Positions 1-7,444 of a DNA stretch of 64,000 nucleotides are shown one piece after another; the first letter of the stretch is position 1, and every line of letters starts with the position of its first letter. The stretch is from Halomonas sp. H10-9-1 (GTDB lineage Bacteria > Pseudomonadota > Gammaproteobacteria > Pseudomonadales > Halomonadaceae): assembly GCF_040147005.1 (NCBI RefSeq), contig NZ_JAMSHO010000001.1, forward strand, positions 682,001 to 746,000, read 5' to 3'. The position numbers and the translations under genes were made by a program. The notes below the pieces were generated by a model. That model searched no databases, had not been told where the DNA came from, and worked only from the letters and a program-made list of their open reading frames with translations.

Positions 1-874
1 GGGCGGGTTCGCAGCTGCGGGTGCGCCCGTCCAGGGTGCCCAGCTGGCAGTCATCGTTGTTGAAGCGCTGGCGACTGGTCTCGCCATCGAGCCACAGCTC
101 GTGATCCTGGTGGGGGGTCAGGGTCAGCTTGGCCCCCAGGCTATAGATGTCGCCCTCCACGGGGCTTGGACCGCGCTGACTGACCGGCACCTCGGTACCG
201 TCCGCCTCGGTATAGGTGAGGCTCGAGGCATCACGCTCATAGAAGCGGCCGCGGACCTGTAGCCCCAGGGTCTCCTCGACCAGTGGGCCGCTGGCATAGA
301 CGCTAGTCTCGCGGCTGTCGCCGAACTCGTCGTGCTCGTTGAGGGTGGTTTCGGCCTGTACCGAGCCGCTCCATTCATCGCCCACCTTGCGGGTGATGAT
401 ATTGATCACCCCGCCCATGGCATCGGAGCCGTAGAGGGTCGACATCGGGCCGCGGATCACCTCTATGCGCTCGATCGCCGAGACCGGCGGGAAGAAGCTG
501 GTGGAGGTCTCGCCGAAGCCGTTGGGCGTCACGCTGCCGGCGGTGTTCTGACGGCGACCGTCGATCAGGATCAGGGTGTAGTCGCTGGGCATGCCGCGGA
601 TGCTGATGTTGCGACCGCCGGTCTTGCCCACCTGGCCGCCCACGTCGACGCCCTCCACGTCGCGCAGGGCATCGGCGATGCTGGTGACCCGCTTCTCCTC
701 CAGCTCCTGGCGGCTGATCACCGAGATGCTGGCCGGTGCCTCGGCCATGGCCTGCTCGAAGCCGGCGGCGGTGACCACGATGTTATCCAGTTGCTGGCTC
801 TCCTGGGCCAGGGCGGTGGAAGCGGTGGCCAGGGCCACGGCGCTGACCAGGGCATGAGGGGTGAAGCGGTTCAT
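1..874 (-). CDS. TonB-dependent siderophore receptor, N-terminal part (runs off left edge)
   Basis: Outer-membrane receptor that would import a ferric siderophore using TonB energy. Only about 291 N-terminal codons are present and the frame stays open to base 1. The translation starts at the ATG whose first base is 874, has a signal peptide ending near TALA-Q, then a plug domain with a TonB-box-like stretch (DNIVVTAAGFEQ), a plug motif ISVISRQELEE, and the typical IERIEVIRGPMSTLYGSDAMG segment (shown in part: EVIRGPMSTLYG), followed by VINIITRKVGDEW and the first barrel strands. The plug resembles FepA/CirA-type catecholate receptors. It is a close paralogue of the next receptor. A Fur-box-like site lies directly upstream, which suggests iron repression. 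The substrate cannot be told from sequence alone. Confidence 0.9.
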   Translation of the reverse strand, partial: MNRFTPHALVSAVALATASTALAQESQQLDNIVVTAAGFEQAMAEAPASISVISRQELEEKRVTSIADALRDVEGVDVGGQVGKTGGRNISIRGMPSDYTLILIDGRRQNTAGSVTPNGFGETSTSFFPPVSAIERIEVIRGPMSTLYGSDAMGGVINIITRKVGDEWSGSVQAETTLNEHDEFGDSRETSVYASGPLVEETLGLQVRGRFYERDASSLTYTEADGTEVPVSQRGPSPVEGDIYSLGAKLTLTPHQDHELWLDGETSRQRFNNDDCQLGTLDGRTRSCEPA

Positions 875-884
875 GGCATTCCTT

Positions 885-903
885 GAATGATAGTGATTAT
901 CAG
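885..903 (-). promoter_or_regulatory. Fur-box-like operator upstream of the left receptor
   Basis: The minus strand reads CTGATAATCACTATCATTC about 10 bases before the receptor ATG. It matches the GATAAT-N-ATTATC Fur consensus with one or two differences. Its position over the leader suits repression by Fur when iron is plentiful. Fur binding itself is inferred. Confidence 0.65.
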
Positions 904-1013
904 AAGTGTTGAGAGTCTATAAGAGAAAGCTCCCTAATTGATAGCCTTTCTCATGAAACGCCGTGTTGCAGGGAGTGGAACGTCTGGCGTAGGGGCGATA
1001 CGAGCCACGACAA

Positions 1014-1034
1014 CGCCCCGGCGTGGCCGGGGCG
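1014..1034 (-). terminator. GC-rich hairpin after the second receptor
   Basis: A perfect 9-bp stem (CGCCCCGGC / GCCGGGGCG) with a 3-base loop lies between the 3' end of the receptor at 1108 and the start of the next one. It could be a terminator or attenuator between the two receptor genes, but no clear T-run follows on the minus strand, so the call is weak. Confidence 0.35.
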
Positions 1035-1107
1035 CAGCATCGGGGGGAGGTTGGGAGGATAGGAGGCCTGGCGGTGAGGCGGCGGGGACCGCGGCAGGGC
1101 GCGAGGC

Positions 1108-3180
1108 CTAGAAGTCCACGGTGAGTCCCAGGTTGAGCTGGCGACCATCGAGCACGACCTCGTAGTCGTCGTTGGTGACCTCCTTGTCGCCGATGTTGTA
1201 GAGGCCGGCCTTGACGCGGGCCTTGTCATTCAGGGCGTAGACCAGGCCGGCATCGACGAAGCCGTAGCCGGGGGTGCCGTCGCTCATGCTGCTGCGGCCC
1301 AGGTAATCGCTGGTCTCGCCGCGAATATTGTTCTGCACCCAGAGGTTGAGGTCGCGGGTGGCCTGCCAGTCGAGCAGCACGTTGAACATGTGCTCGGGGA
1401 TCTTGTTGAGCGGCTCACCGGCGAACTCCCCGGTCTTCTGCTCGGAGTCGGTGTAGGTGTAGCTGGAGGTGAGGCTCAGCCGGGGCGTGATGTCATAGCC
1501 CAGCGCCAGCTCCACCCCCTGCATCTCCGCCTCGTCGATGTTCTTGCGGGTGCTCAGGAAGACGAATTCGTTGCCGGCGTAGGAGCAGGTCCAGGTGGCG
1601 GGGTCGTTGCGGTCGGCATCGGGGGTCTCGCAGAGGCGATCCTCGGCGATCTTGTCATCGAAGCGGGTGTGAAACAGCGTCGCGCTGGCGTTCAGGCGCC
1701 CTGCGGCATCGTTGTAGGCGACACCGAGCTCGTAGTTGGTGCTGGTCTCCGGGTCGAGGTCCGTGTTGCCGATGATCAGGGCGCGCGGATGCGGGGCGGG
1801 GGAGCCGCCGCCGCCGGTGCCGCGTCCGAAGCCTTCGGTGGCATCCGATAGGCTTGGCTGCTTGTAGCCGGTGGAGACGCCGCCCTTGAGGGTCCACTCC
1901 GGGGTCAGGTGATAGTTGGCGTAGACGCGGGGCGAGAGGTGGCCGCCGAACAGTTCGTCGTCGTCGTAGCGCACCCCGGTGGTCAGGTTGAGGTCGTCGG
2001 TGAGGCTCCACTCCATCTCCATGAACAGCGAGGCGAGCCAGCGATCCACGCGATTGACGGCGCCGGGCACGTTGGAAGAGAGCAGGCCATTGGTGTCGTC
2101 GGTCAGGTCCTCGTACTTGTACTGGCCGCCGAAGGTCAGCATGTGATCGCCCCAGAAGTAGGTCGACTGGGTGTTGAAGGTGGTCATTTCATTGGTCTTC
2201 TCCTCACCGGCCTCGCTGAGGTGGCGGTCGGAGATATCGTGCTGCAGGTAGGTATCGGTCAGGAAGCCGCCGTAGTTGCCTTTGTGCGACAGGGTGTAGA
2301 CGTCCTTGTCGTAGCGGGTGGTGTTGGTTTCCGCCGGGTTGCCGCGGCTATCCACCAAGTCAATGCTACGCCCGGGCGTATGGGTGTACTCCTTGGTGGA
2401 GGAGGTATAGCCCAGGGAGAACTCGTTGCGCTCGTCGGGTGTCAGGATCAGCTCGATGCCGCCCTGGCGGGTATCGCTCTCGGGGGTGCTCTCGGCGTTG
2501 TCGCCGCCACCTATATGGTCGCTCTCCTCATGGCCGACCCAGCTGCCGTGGAAGCGGGCGCCGAGCAGCCCTTCGATCAGCGGGCCGCCGGTGAAGAAGT
2601 TGACCTGCTGGCCATTGTTGTTGATGTCGTTGAGCGAGTGGGTGTACTCGGTGGTGACCGAGCCCATCCACTCGTCGCTGACCTTCCTGGTGATGATATT
2701 GACGACGCCGCCCATGGCCTGGGAGCCATAGAGCGACGACATCGGCCCGCGAATGATTTCCACCCGCTCGATCATCGAGATCGGTGGCAGGCCGATCTGC
2801 TTGCCGCTGTCGGTGCCGTTGGTGTTGACCGTGCGGCCGTCGTTGATCGGGCGGCCATCGATCAGATACAGCGTATAGCTGTCATCCATGCCGCGGATGC
2901 TGATGTCCTGCGACAGTCCCCCACCGGTGACATAGACACCGGGAATGTTGTCCATGGCATCCACGATGCTCGAGTAGGACTGCTTGTTGAGCTCCTCGCC
3001 ACTGATCACCGAGATGCTGGCCGGGGCATCGGAGATCGCCTGCTCGAAGCCCGAGGCGGTGACCACCACGGGCTCCAGCTCGGCGCCCTCCTGCGCCAGG
3101 GAGGCGCCACTGGCGCAGGCGGCGGAGATCGCCAGGGCCAGGCTGGAGCGTCGAAAGAGAAGGGGGGGTGAGGCTGACAT
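1108..3180 (-). CDS. TonB-dependent siderophore receptor (full length, 690 aa)
   Basis: Complete outer-membrane receptor. Signal peptide to about residue 29 (ending SGASLAQ), TonB-box-like PVVVTASGFEQ, plug domain to about residue 165 with ISVISGEELNKQ, ISIRGMDDSYTLYLIDGRP and EIIRGPMSSLYGSQAMGG, then a 22-strand-type barrel that ends in the expected C-terminal Phe (LGLTVDF). Length is usual for FepA/CirA/BfrA-like receptors. The plug is very similar to that of the neighbour at 1-874, so the pair looks like a tandem duplication with diverged barrels. A Fur-like box sits upstream, and the ABC uptake genes are transcribed divergently. It probably delivers the ferric siderophore to the binding protein at 3454; the siderophore class is not resolved. 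Confidence 0.93.
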   Translation of the reverse strand: MSASPPLLFRRSSLALAISAACASGASLAQEGAELEPVVVTASGFEQAISDAPASISVISGEELNKQSYSSIVDAMDNIPGVYVTGGGLSQDISIRGMDDSYTLYLIDGRPINDGRTVNTNGTDSGKQIGLPPISMIERVEIIRGPMSSLYGSQAMGGVVNIITRKVSDEWMGSVTTEYTHSLNDINNNGQQVNFFTGGPLIEGLLGARFHGSWVGHEESDHIGGGDNAESTPESDTRQGGIELILTPDERNEFSLGYTSSTKEYTHTPGRSIDLVDSRGNPAETNTTRYDKDVYTLSHKGNYGGFLTDTYLQHDISDRHLSEAGEEKTNEMTTFNTQSTYFWGDHMLTFGGQYKYEDLTDDTNGLLSSNVPGAVNRVDRWLASLFMEMEWSLTDDLNLTTGVRYDDDELFGGHLSPRVYANYHLTPEWTLKGGVSTGYKQPSLSDATEGFGRGTGGGGSPAPHPRALIIGNTDLDPETSTNYELGVAYNDAAGRLNASATLFHTRFDDKIAEDRLCETPDADRNDPATWTCSYAGNEFVFLSTRKNIDEAEMQGVELALGYDITPRLSLTSSYTYTDSEQKTGEFAGEPLNKIPEHMFNVLLDWQATRDLNLWVQNNIRGETSDYLGRSSMSDGTPGYGFVDAGLVYALNDKARVKAGLYNIGDKEVTNDDYEVVLDGRQLNLGLTVDF

Positions 3181-3236
3181 TTGCGGGTTCCTTGCTCGTG
3201 GAGATTGTGTTGGTCGGTGACCTTATTCTCAAAAAA

Positions 3237-3255
3237 CGATAAAGATTCGCATTTG
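3237..3255 (-). promoter_or_regulatory. Fur-box-like operator for the 1108-3180 receptor
   Basis: The minus strand reads CAAATGCGAATCTTTATCG, close to the extended Fur site AATGAGAATGATTATC. It lies 57-75 bases upstream of the receptor ATG, within the divergent promoter region. Binding is inferred. Confidence 0.55.
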
Positions 3256-3410
3256 TTTTTGAAAGTCTGTTTCATCGAAGGCCCTGTTCCGAGTGTTGCA
3301 ACGCGTTAACGGGTATGCTTTCTCCAGTTGTTGCGACAAATTCCCATTAAGAGGTGGTCGTTGCACGATGCTGAACGACGTGTTGCCAATTCGGCTACAT
3401 GCAAGAGATT

Positions 3411-3429
3411 CTGATAGTCATTATCATAT
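3411..3429 (+). promoter_or_regulatory. Fur-box-like operator for the siderophore ABC operon
   Basis: CTGATAGTCATTATCATAT contains GATAGTCATTATC, one mismatch from GATAAT-N-ATTATC. It lies about 25 bases before the ATG of the binding-protein gene and just before its Shine-Dalgarno AAGGAG. It probably makes the whole uptake operon iron-repressed. Confidence 0.7.
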
Positions 3430-3453
3430 CGGCCAGCCAAGGAGCCCCCATCG

Positions 3454-4392
3454 ATGCACAAGTTACCCCCCATTGCCGCCGCGATCGCCGGCTTGACCAC
3501 CCTGTTGACCCTGGCGACGGCCCAGGCCGCCAGCGTCACCACCGCCCACGGCGAGGTCGAGGTCCCCGAGGCCCCCGAGGCCCCCGAGCGGGTGGTGACC
3601 CTCTATGAGGGTGCCCTGGATGCAGCCCTGGCGGTGGACGTGACGCCGGTGGGTGCCGTTACCACCCGCGGCGGCGATGGCGTGGCGCGCTATATCGAGG
3701 CCCACCTCGAGAATGAGGCCCGCCCGGCCATCGTCGGAGTGGTGCGCGAGATCAACCTGGAGGCGGTGCTGGCCGAGCGGCCGGACCTGATCCTGGCGGC
3801 GCCGCAGCTCTCCGCCGAGCAGTACGCGCTGCTGTCGCGGATCGCCCCCACCGTGGTGCCCCAGGCCCGTGAGCTGGCCGCCGACAACTGGAAACATGAG
3901 GCACGCCTGTTCGGCGAGGCCCTGGGGCGTGGCGAGGCGCTGGAGAAGGCCATTACCGAGGTGGAGGAGCGCGCCGCCGCCCTCGCCGTGGACCTCGCCG
4001 AGGCGGGGGTGGACGGCAGCGCCAACCTGGTGCGCTGGATGCCCCAGGGGCCGCTGGTGATGTCCGAGGCGCTGTTCGCCAGTGGCGTGCTGGCGGCCGC
4101 CGGCCTGCCGGTCGACGCCGCCGGCCTGGTCAATCAGCGCGGGGTGCACAGCGATCCGCTGAGCCTCGAGAACCTCTCGCGGCTGGAGGGCGACTGGCTG
4201 TTCCTGGCTACGCTGAACGAGGAGGGCGACGAGGCCCTGGAAGCGGCCAAGCAGTCAGCCGCCTTCGCCCGCCTGCCGGTCGTGGAGAGCGATCGAGTGG
4301 TTCCGGTGGATGGTCAGCTGTGGACCAGCGCCAGTGGCCCGCTGGCCGCCCAGGCGATCCTCGACGATATCGAAGCCGCGCTGCTGCCCTGA
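3454..4392 (+). CDS. Iron-siderophore ABC transporter substrate-binding protein (FecB/FatB family)
   Basis: Periplasmic class-III binding protein (312 aa) that would hand the ferric siderophore to the FecCD permease. It has a signal peptide of about 26 residues ending TAQA-A with no lipobox, then the PBP2 pattern: EAPERVVTLYEGALDAAL, PVGAVTTRGG, VREINLEAVLAERPDLILAA and a long helix linker (residues about 145-190). The start ATG is preceded by AAGGAG and a Fur-like site. Its TGA stop overlaps the ATG of the first permease gene, so the two are translationally coupled. The family covers citrate, catecholate and hydroxamate binders, and the ligand is not resolved. Confidence 0.88.
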   Translation: MHKLPPIAAAIAGLTTLLTLATAQAASVTTAHGEVEVPEAPEAPERVVTLYEGALDAALAVDVTPVGAVTTRGGDGVARYIEAHLENEARPAIVGVVREINLEAVLAERPDLILAAPQLSAEQYALLSRIAPTVVPQARELAADNWKHEARLFGEALGRGEALEKAITEVEERAAALAVDLAEAGVDGSANLVRWMPQGPLVMSEALFASGVLAAAGLPVDAAGLVNQRGVHSDPLSLENLSRLEGDWLFLATLNEEGDEALEAAKQSAAFARLPVVESDRVVPVDGQLWTSASGPLAAQAILDDIEAALLP

Positions 4393-5417
4393 TGGCGGCG
4401 AGCGGCTTGTGTCTTCACCCCCGCCGCCCGGCGGGGCTTTGGCGTGTCATGATGTTTCTGCTGGTGCTGCTGGCAGCGGTTGCCATCGTCAGCCTGTTGC
4501 TGGGCGCCGGCGAGGTAACCCCGGGTCGCGCCTTGGCCGTGCTGACAGGGCACGGTGATGACGAGGCGACCTTCGTGGTGGGCGCGCTGCGTGCACCGCG
4601 CACCCTGATCGGCATCGTCATCGGTATCTCACTGGGGTTGGCCGGGGCGCTGCTGCAGGCCGTCTCGCGCAACCCGCTGGCCGAACCCGGCCTGCTCGGG
4701 GTCAGTGCCGGCGCCGCCTTCGCCGTGGGGGTGTCGCTATGGCTGGGAGCCAGCGCCGCCACCCTGCGTATCGCGGTGGGGCAGCTGGGGGCGCTGCTGG
4801 GCTGTCTGGCCGTGCTCGGCGTGGTGCGCCTGCGCGGCATGGGCGGCGACCCGGTGCGCCTGGTGCTGGCCGGTGCCGCCTTCTCGTCGCTGCTCGCCTC
4901 GCTCACCTCGCTGCTGTTGCTGTTCGATCAGCGTACCGCCGACGAGATCCGCTTCTGGGTGGTGGGCAGCCTGGCCGGGCGTCGTCTCGAGGAGCTGATC
5001 GCGGTGCTGCCCAGCCTGGCATTGGCGCTAGGGATCATCGCCGTCATCGCCCGCCCCCTGGCCGCCCTGGCGCTGGGTGAGCGGGTGGCATCGGGCCTGG
5101 GGCACCACCCGGGACGCGTGCGCCTGCTGGTGATCCTGGCGGTGGCGCTGCTGGTGGGGGCAGCCACCGCCGTGGCCGGCCCCATTGCCTTCGTCGGCCT
5201 GGTGGTGCCCTTCGCCGCCCGGGCCCTGGCCGGCCCCGACATCCGCCGCACCCTGTGGCTCTGTCTGCCGCTGGGGCCACTGATGGTGCTGGTCGCCGAT
5301 ATCGTCTCGCGCCTGGTGGTGGCCCCCTCGGAGCTGCCCATCGGGGTGCTCACCGCACTGCTCGGCGCCCCGGTGCTGGTGGCCGTGGTGCGTGCCCGGC
5401 GTTTGCCGACCCTGTGA
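4392..5417 (+). CDS. FecCD-family siderophore ABC permease 1
   Basis: Inner-membrane permease (341 aa from the start chosen here) with the usual FecCD pattern of about ten hydrophobic segments. It includes ISLGLAGALLQAVSRNPLAEP, the coupling-loop and GLLGVSAGAA motifs, VAGPIAFVGLVVPFAARALAG, and C-terminal PSELPIGVLTALLGAPVLV. The ATG at 4392 overlaps the TGA of the binding-protein gene (TGATG) and gives a family-typical N terminus; a later pair of ATGs at 4449/4452 is an alternative. It should pair with permease 2 as a heterodimer over the ATPase at 6570. Confidence 0.88.
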   Translation: MAASGLCLHPRRPAGLWRVMMFLLVLLAAVAIVSLLLGAGEVTPGRALAVLTGHGDDEATFVVGALRAPRTLIGIVIGISLGLAGALLQAVSRNPLAEPGLLGVSAGAAFAVGVSLWLGASAATLRIAVGQLGALLGCLAVLGVVRLRGMGGDPVRLVLAGAAFSSLLASLTSLLLLFDQRTADEIRFWVVGSLAGRRLEELIAVLPSLALALGIIAVIARPLAALALGERVASGLGHHPGRVRLLVILAVALLVGAATAVAGPIAFVGLVVPFAARALAGPDIRRTLWLCLPLGPLMVLVADIVSRLVVAPSELPIGVLTALLGAPVLVAVVRARRLPTL

Positions 5418-5427
5418 GGAAGCAAGC

Positions 5428-6573
5428 ATGAACACGGAGCTGAACTCGTGGGGGCAGCCCCCGGCCCAGTCTGCCTGCCTGTCGAGAGGTCCTTGGCGAG
5501 GGGGCTTGCCGCTGCCGGGGGCTGATCCCGGCAGCGGCGGGGTCCCTTCCGGCTACTGGCACCTCACCCTTGGGCGCGCCAGCCTGCTGCTCGAGCGCCG
5601 AGCCCTGTGGGTTGGCGTGCTGCTGCTGTCGGCCCTGCTGTCGGCGTCGCTGGCCTACCTCGTCCTGGGCACCGAGCGGCTGCCGCTGGCGGCGCTGTGG
5701 CCTGCCCTGCAGGGCGGCGGCGACCCCTTCGCCGCCTTCATGGTCCAGGAGCTGCGCCTGCCGCGGCTGGTCGCCGCCTGGCTCAGCGGTGCCGCCTTCG
5801 CCCTGGCCGGCTGCCTGATGCAGACCCTGGCCCGCAACCGCCTGGCCACTCCGGGCATCATCGGCATCGATAACGGCGCCACCGCCTTCGCGGTGGCCTC
5901 CATCGTGGGGCTTGGCGTCTCCCTGGCGCCGCCTGCCATGGCCCTGGCCGGGGGGGCCACCGCGGCCGCCATCACCTTCGGCCTGGCCAGCGGCGGCGAC
6001 ACCCGCGGCTACCGCTTCATCGTCGCCGGCATCGGTATCGGCGCGGCCTTCGGCGCCGTGACCCAACTGCTGTTGGCCCAGGTGGATATCGACAGCGCCA
6101 ACGCCGCCTACCCCTGGACGGTGGGTACCCTCAACGCCCGCTCGCCGGGGGCGGTGACGGCGCTGGCCGCGGGGCTGGCGCTGGGACTACCGCTGGCTCT
6201 CGCCCTGGGCCGTTCGCTGGCCGGCCTGCGTTTCTCCGATGCCGTGGCCAGCGGCCTGGGCATTCCCCTCAAGCGCCGGCGACTTCAGGTACTGACCCTC
6301 GCGGTGCTGCTCACCGCGCTGGCGGTAGCGGTCGCCGGCCCGGTGGGCATGGTGGGGTTGATCGGTCCGGAGATCGCCCGCTCGCTCTCCCCGCCGCGTG
6401 GCGTGCCGCTGCTCGCCTCGGCCCTGGCCGGCGCCCTGGTGATGGTGCTGGCCGATCTGGTGGGGCGCCTGCTGCTGGCGCCCATCGAGCTGCCGGTGGG
6501 CATCGTCACCGCCATCGTCGGCGGCCCCTGGCTGCTGTGGATCCTGCTGCGCCCCTCGAGGAGCCCCGCATGA
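5428..6573 (+). CDS. FecCD-family siderophore ABC permease 2
   Basis: Second FecCD permease (381 aa), partner of the preceding one. Signature parts: LSGAAFALAGCLMQTLARNRLATPG, GIIGIDNGATAFAV, VAGPVGMVGLIGPEIARSL and PIELPVGIVTAIVGGPWLL. The ATG at 5428 follows GAGGAAGC 10 bases after the previous stop. The first ~50 residues are an unusual Pro/Gly-rich extension before the first membrane segment, so a later start is possible. Its TGA overlaps the ATG of the ATPase gene (ATGA). Confidence 0.87.
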   Translation: MNTELNSWGQPPAQSACLSRGPWRGGLPLPGADPGSGGVPSGYWHLTLGRASLLLERRALWVGVLLLSALLSASLAYLVLGTERLPLAALWPALQGGGDPFAAFMVQELRLPRLVAAWLSGAAFALAGCLMQTLARNRLATPGIIGIDNGATAFAVASIVGLGVSLAPPAMALAGGATAAAITFGLASGGDTRGYRFIVAGIGIGAAFGAVTQLLLAQVDIDSANAAYPWTVGTLNARSPGAVTALAAGLALGLPLALALGRSLAGLRFSDAVASGLGIPLKRRRLQVLTLAVLLTALAVAVAGPVGMVGLIGPEIARSLSPPRGVPLLASALAGALVMVLADLVGRLLLAPIELPVGIVTAIVGGPWLLWILLRPSRSPA

Positions 6574-7373
6574 ACGCTTCTGCCCACCCCCCCAACCTGC
6601 TGCAGGCCAGCGAGCTGTGCCTGGCCCATGGCCGTACCACTATCATCGACGACCTGGCCCTGACCCTGCCGCCGGGCCGGGTCACCGCCATCGTCGGTCC
6701 CAACGGCTGCGGCAAGTCGACCCTGCTGGCCGGCCTGGCGCGCCTGCACGCCCCCGTCGGTGGGGCGGTGCTGCTCGACGGCGAGGATATCCAGCGCCTG
6801 CCGGCGCGGGAGCTGGCGCGGCGCCTGGCGCTGCTACCCCAGGAGGCCAGCGCCCCCGAGGGGCTGAGCGTGGGCGACCTGGTGCGTTTCGGTCGCCAGC
6901 CCCACCAGGGCTGGCTGCGGCAGTGGTCGGCAGACGACCGCCATGCGGTGGCCGAGGCGCTGGCCGCAGCGGGCCTCGAGGCGCTGGCCGAGCGCCCCCT
7001 GGAGGCGCTCTCCGGCGGCCAGCGCCAGCGCGCCTGGATCGCGATGACCATTGCCCAGCAGACTCCGCTGCTGCTGCTCGACGAGCCCACCTCGGCGCTG
7101 GACCTGGGCCACCAGTTGGAGGTGTTCGAGCTGGTGTGCTCGCTGGCCAGCCGCGGGCGTACCATCGCCCTGGTGCTCCACGACCTGGCCAGCGCCTGCC
7201 GCTACGCCGACCACCTGGTGGCCATGCGCGATGGATGCATCGTCGCCCAGGGCGCGCCGGAGGAAGTGGTCACCGAGGCGCTGGTGGCGGAGCTCTATGG
7301 CGTCGCCTGCACCCTGCTCCACGACCCGGCGACGGGCACCCCCATCCTCACCGACCTGCGTCGGCTCCCCTAA
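6570..7373 (+). CDS. Siderophore ABC transporter ATP-binding protein (FecE/FepC type)
   Basis: Cytoplasmic ATPase (267 aa) that powers the FecCD pair. Walker A GPNGCGKST at residues 43-51, Q-loop near 91, ABC signature LSGGQ at 147-151, Walker B LLLLDEP at 167-173, D-loop SALDLGHQ and switch His in VLHDLASACRYAD. The Q-rich signature (LSGGQRQRAWIAM) is typical of the FepC/FecE/FhuC branch. Start ATG overlaps the permease stop. It completes a binding protein-permease-permease-ATPase operon. Confidence 0.92.
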   Translation: MNASAHPPNLLQASELCLAHGRTTIIDDLALTLPPGRVTAIVGPNGCGKSTLLAGLARLHAPVGGAVLLDGEDIQRLPARELARRLALLPQEASAPEGLSVGDLVRFGRQPHQGWLRQWSADDRHAVAEALAAAGLEALAERPLEALSGGQRQRAWIAMTIAQQTPLLLLDEPTSALDLGHQLEVFELVCSLASRGRTIALVLHDLASACRYADHLVAMRDGCIVAQGAPEEVVTEALVAELYGVACTLLHDPATGTPILTDLRRLP

Positions 7374-7444
7374 TCCCCCGGCGTTCATGTTGGAGGCGCG
7401 AGGGCGAATCGCTATCCTGACCGGGCCAACCACAAGGACACGCC

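Noticed and set aside
1909..3171. 420-codon plus-strand frame over the receptor
   Set aside because: Shadow of the minus-strand receptor, which has an intact signal peptide, plug and C-terminal Phe.
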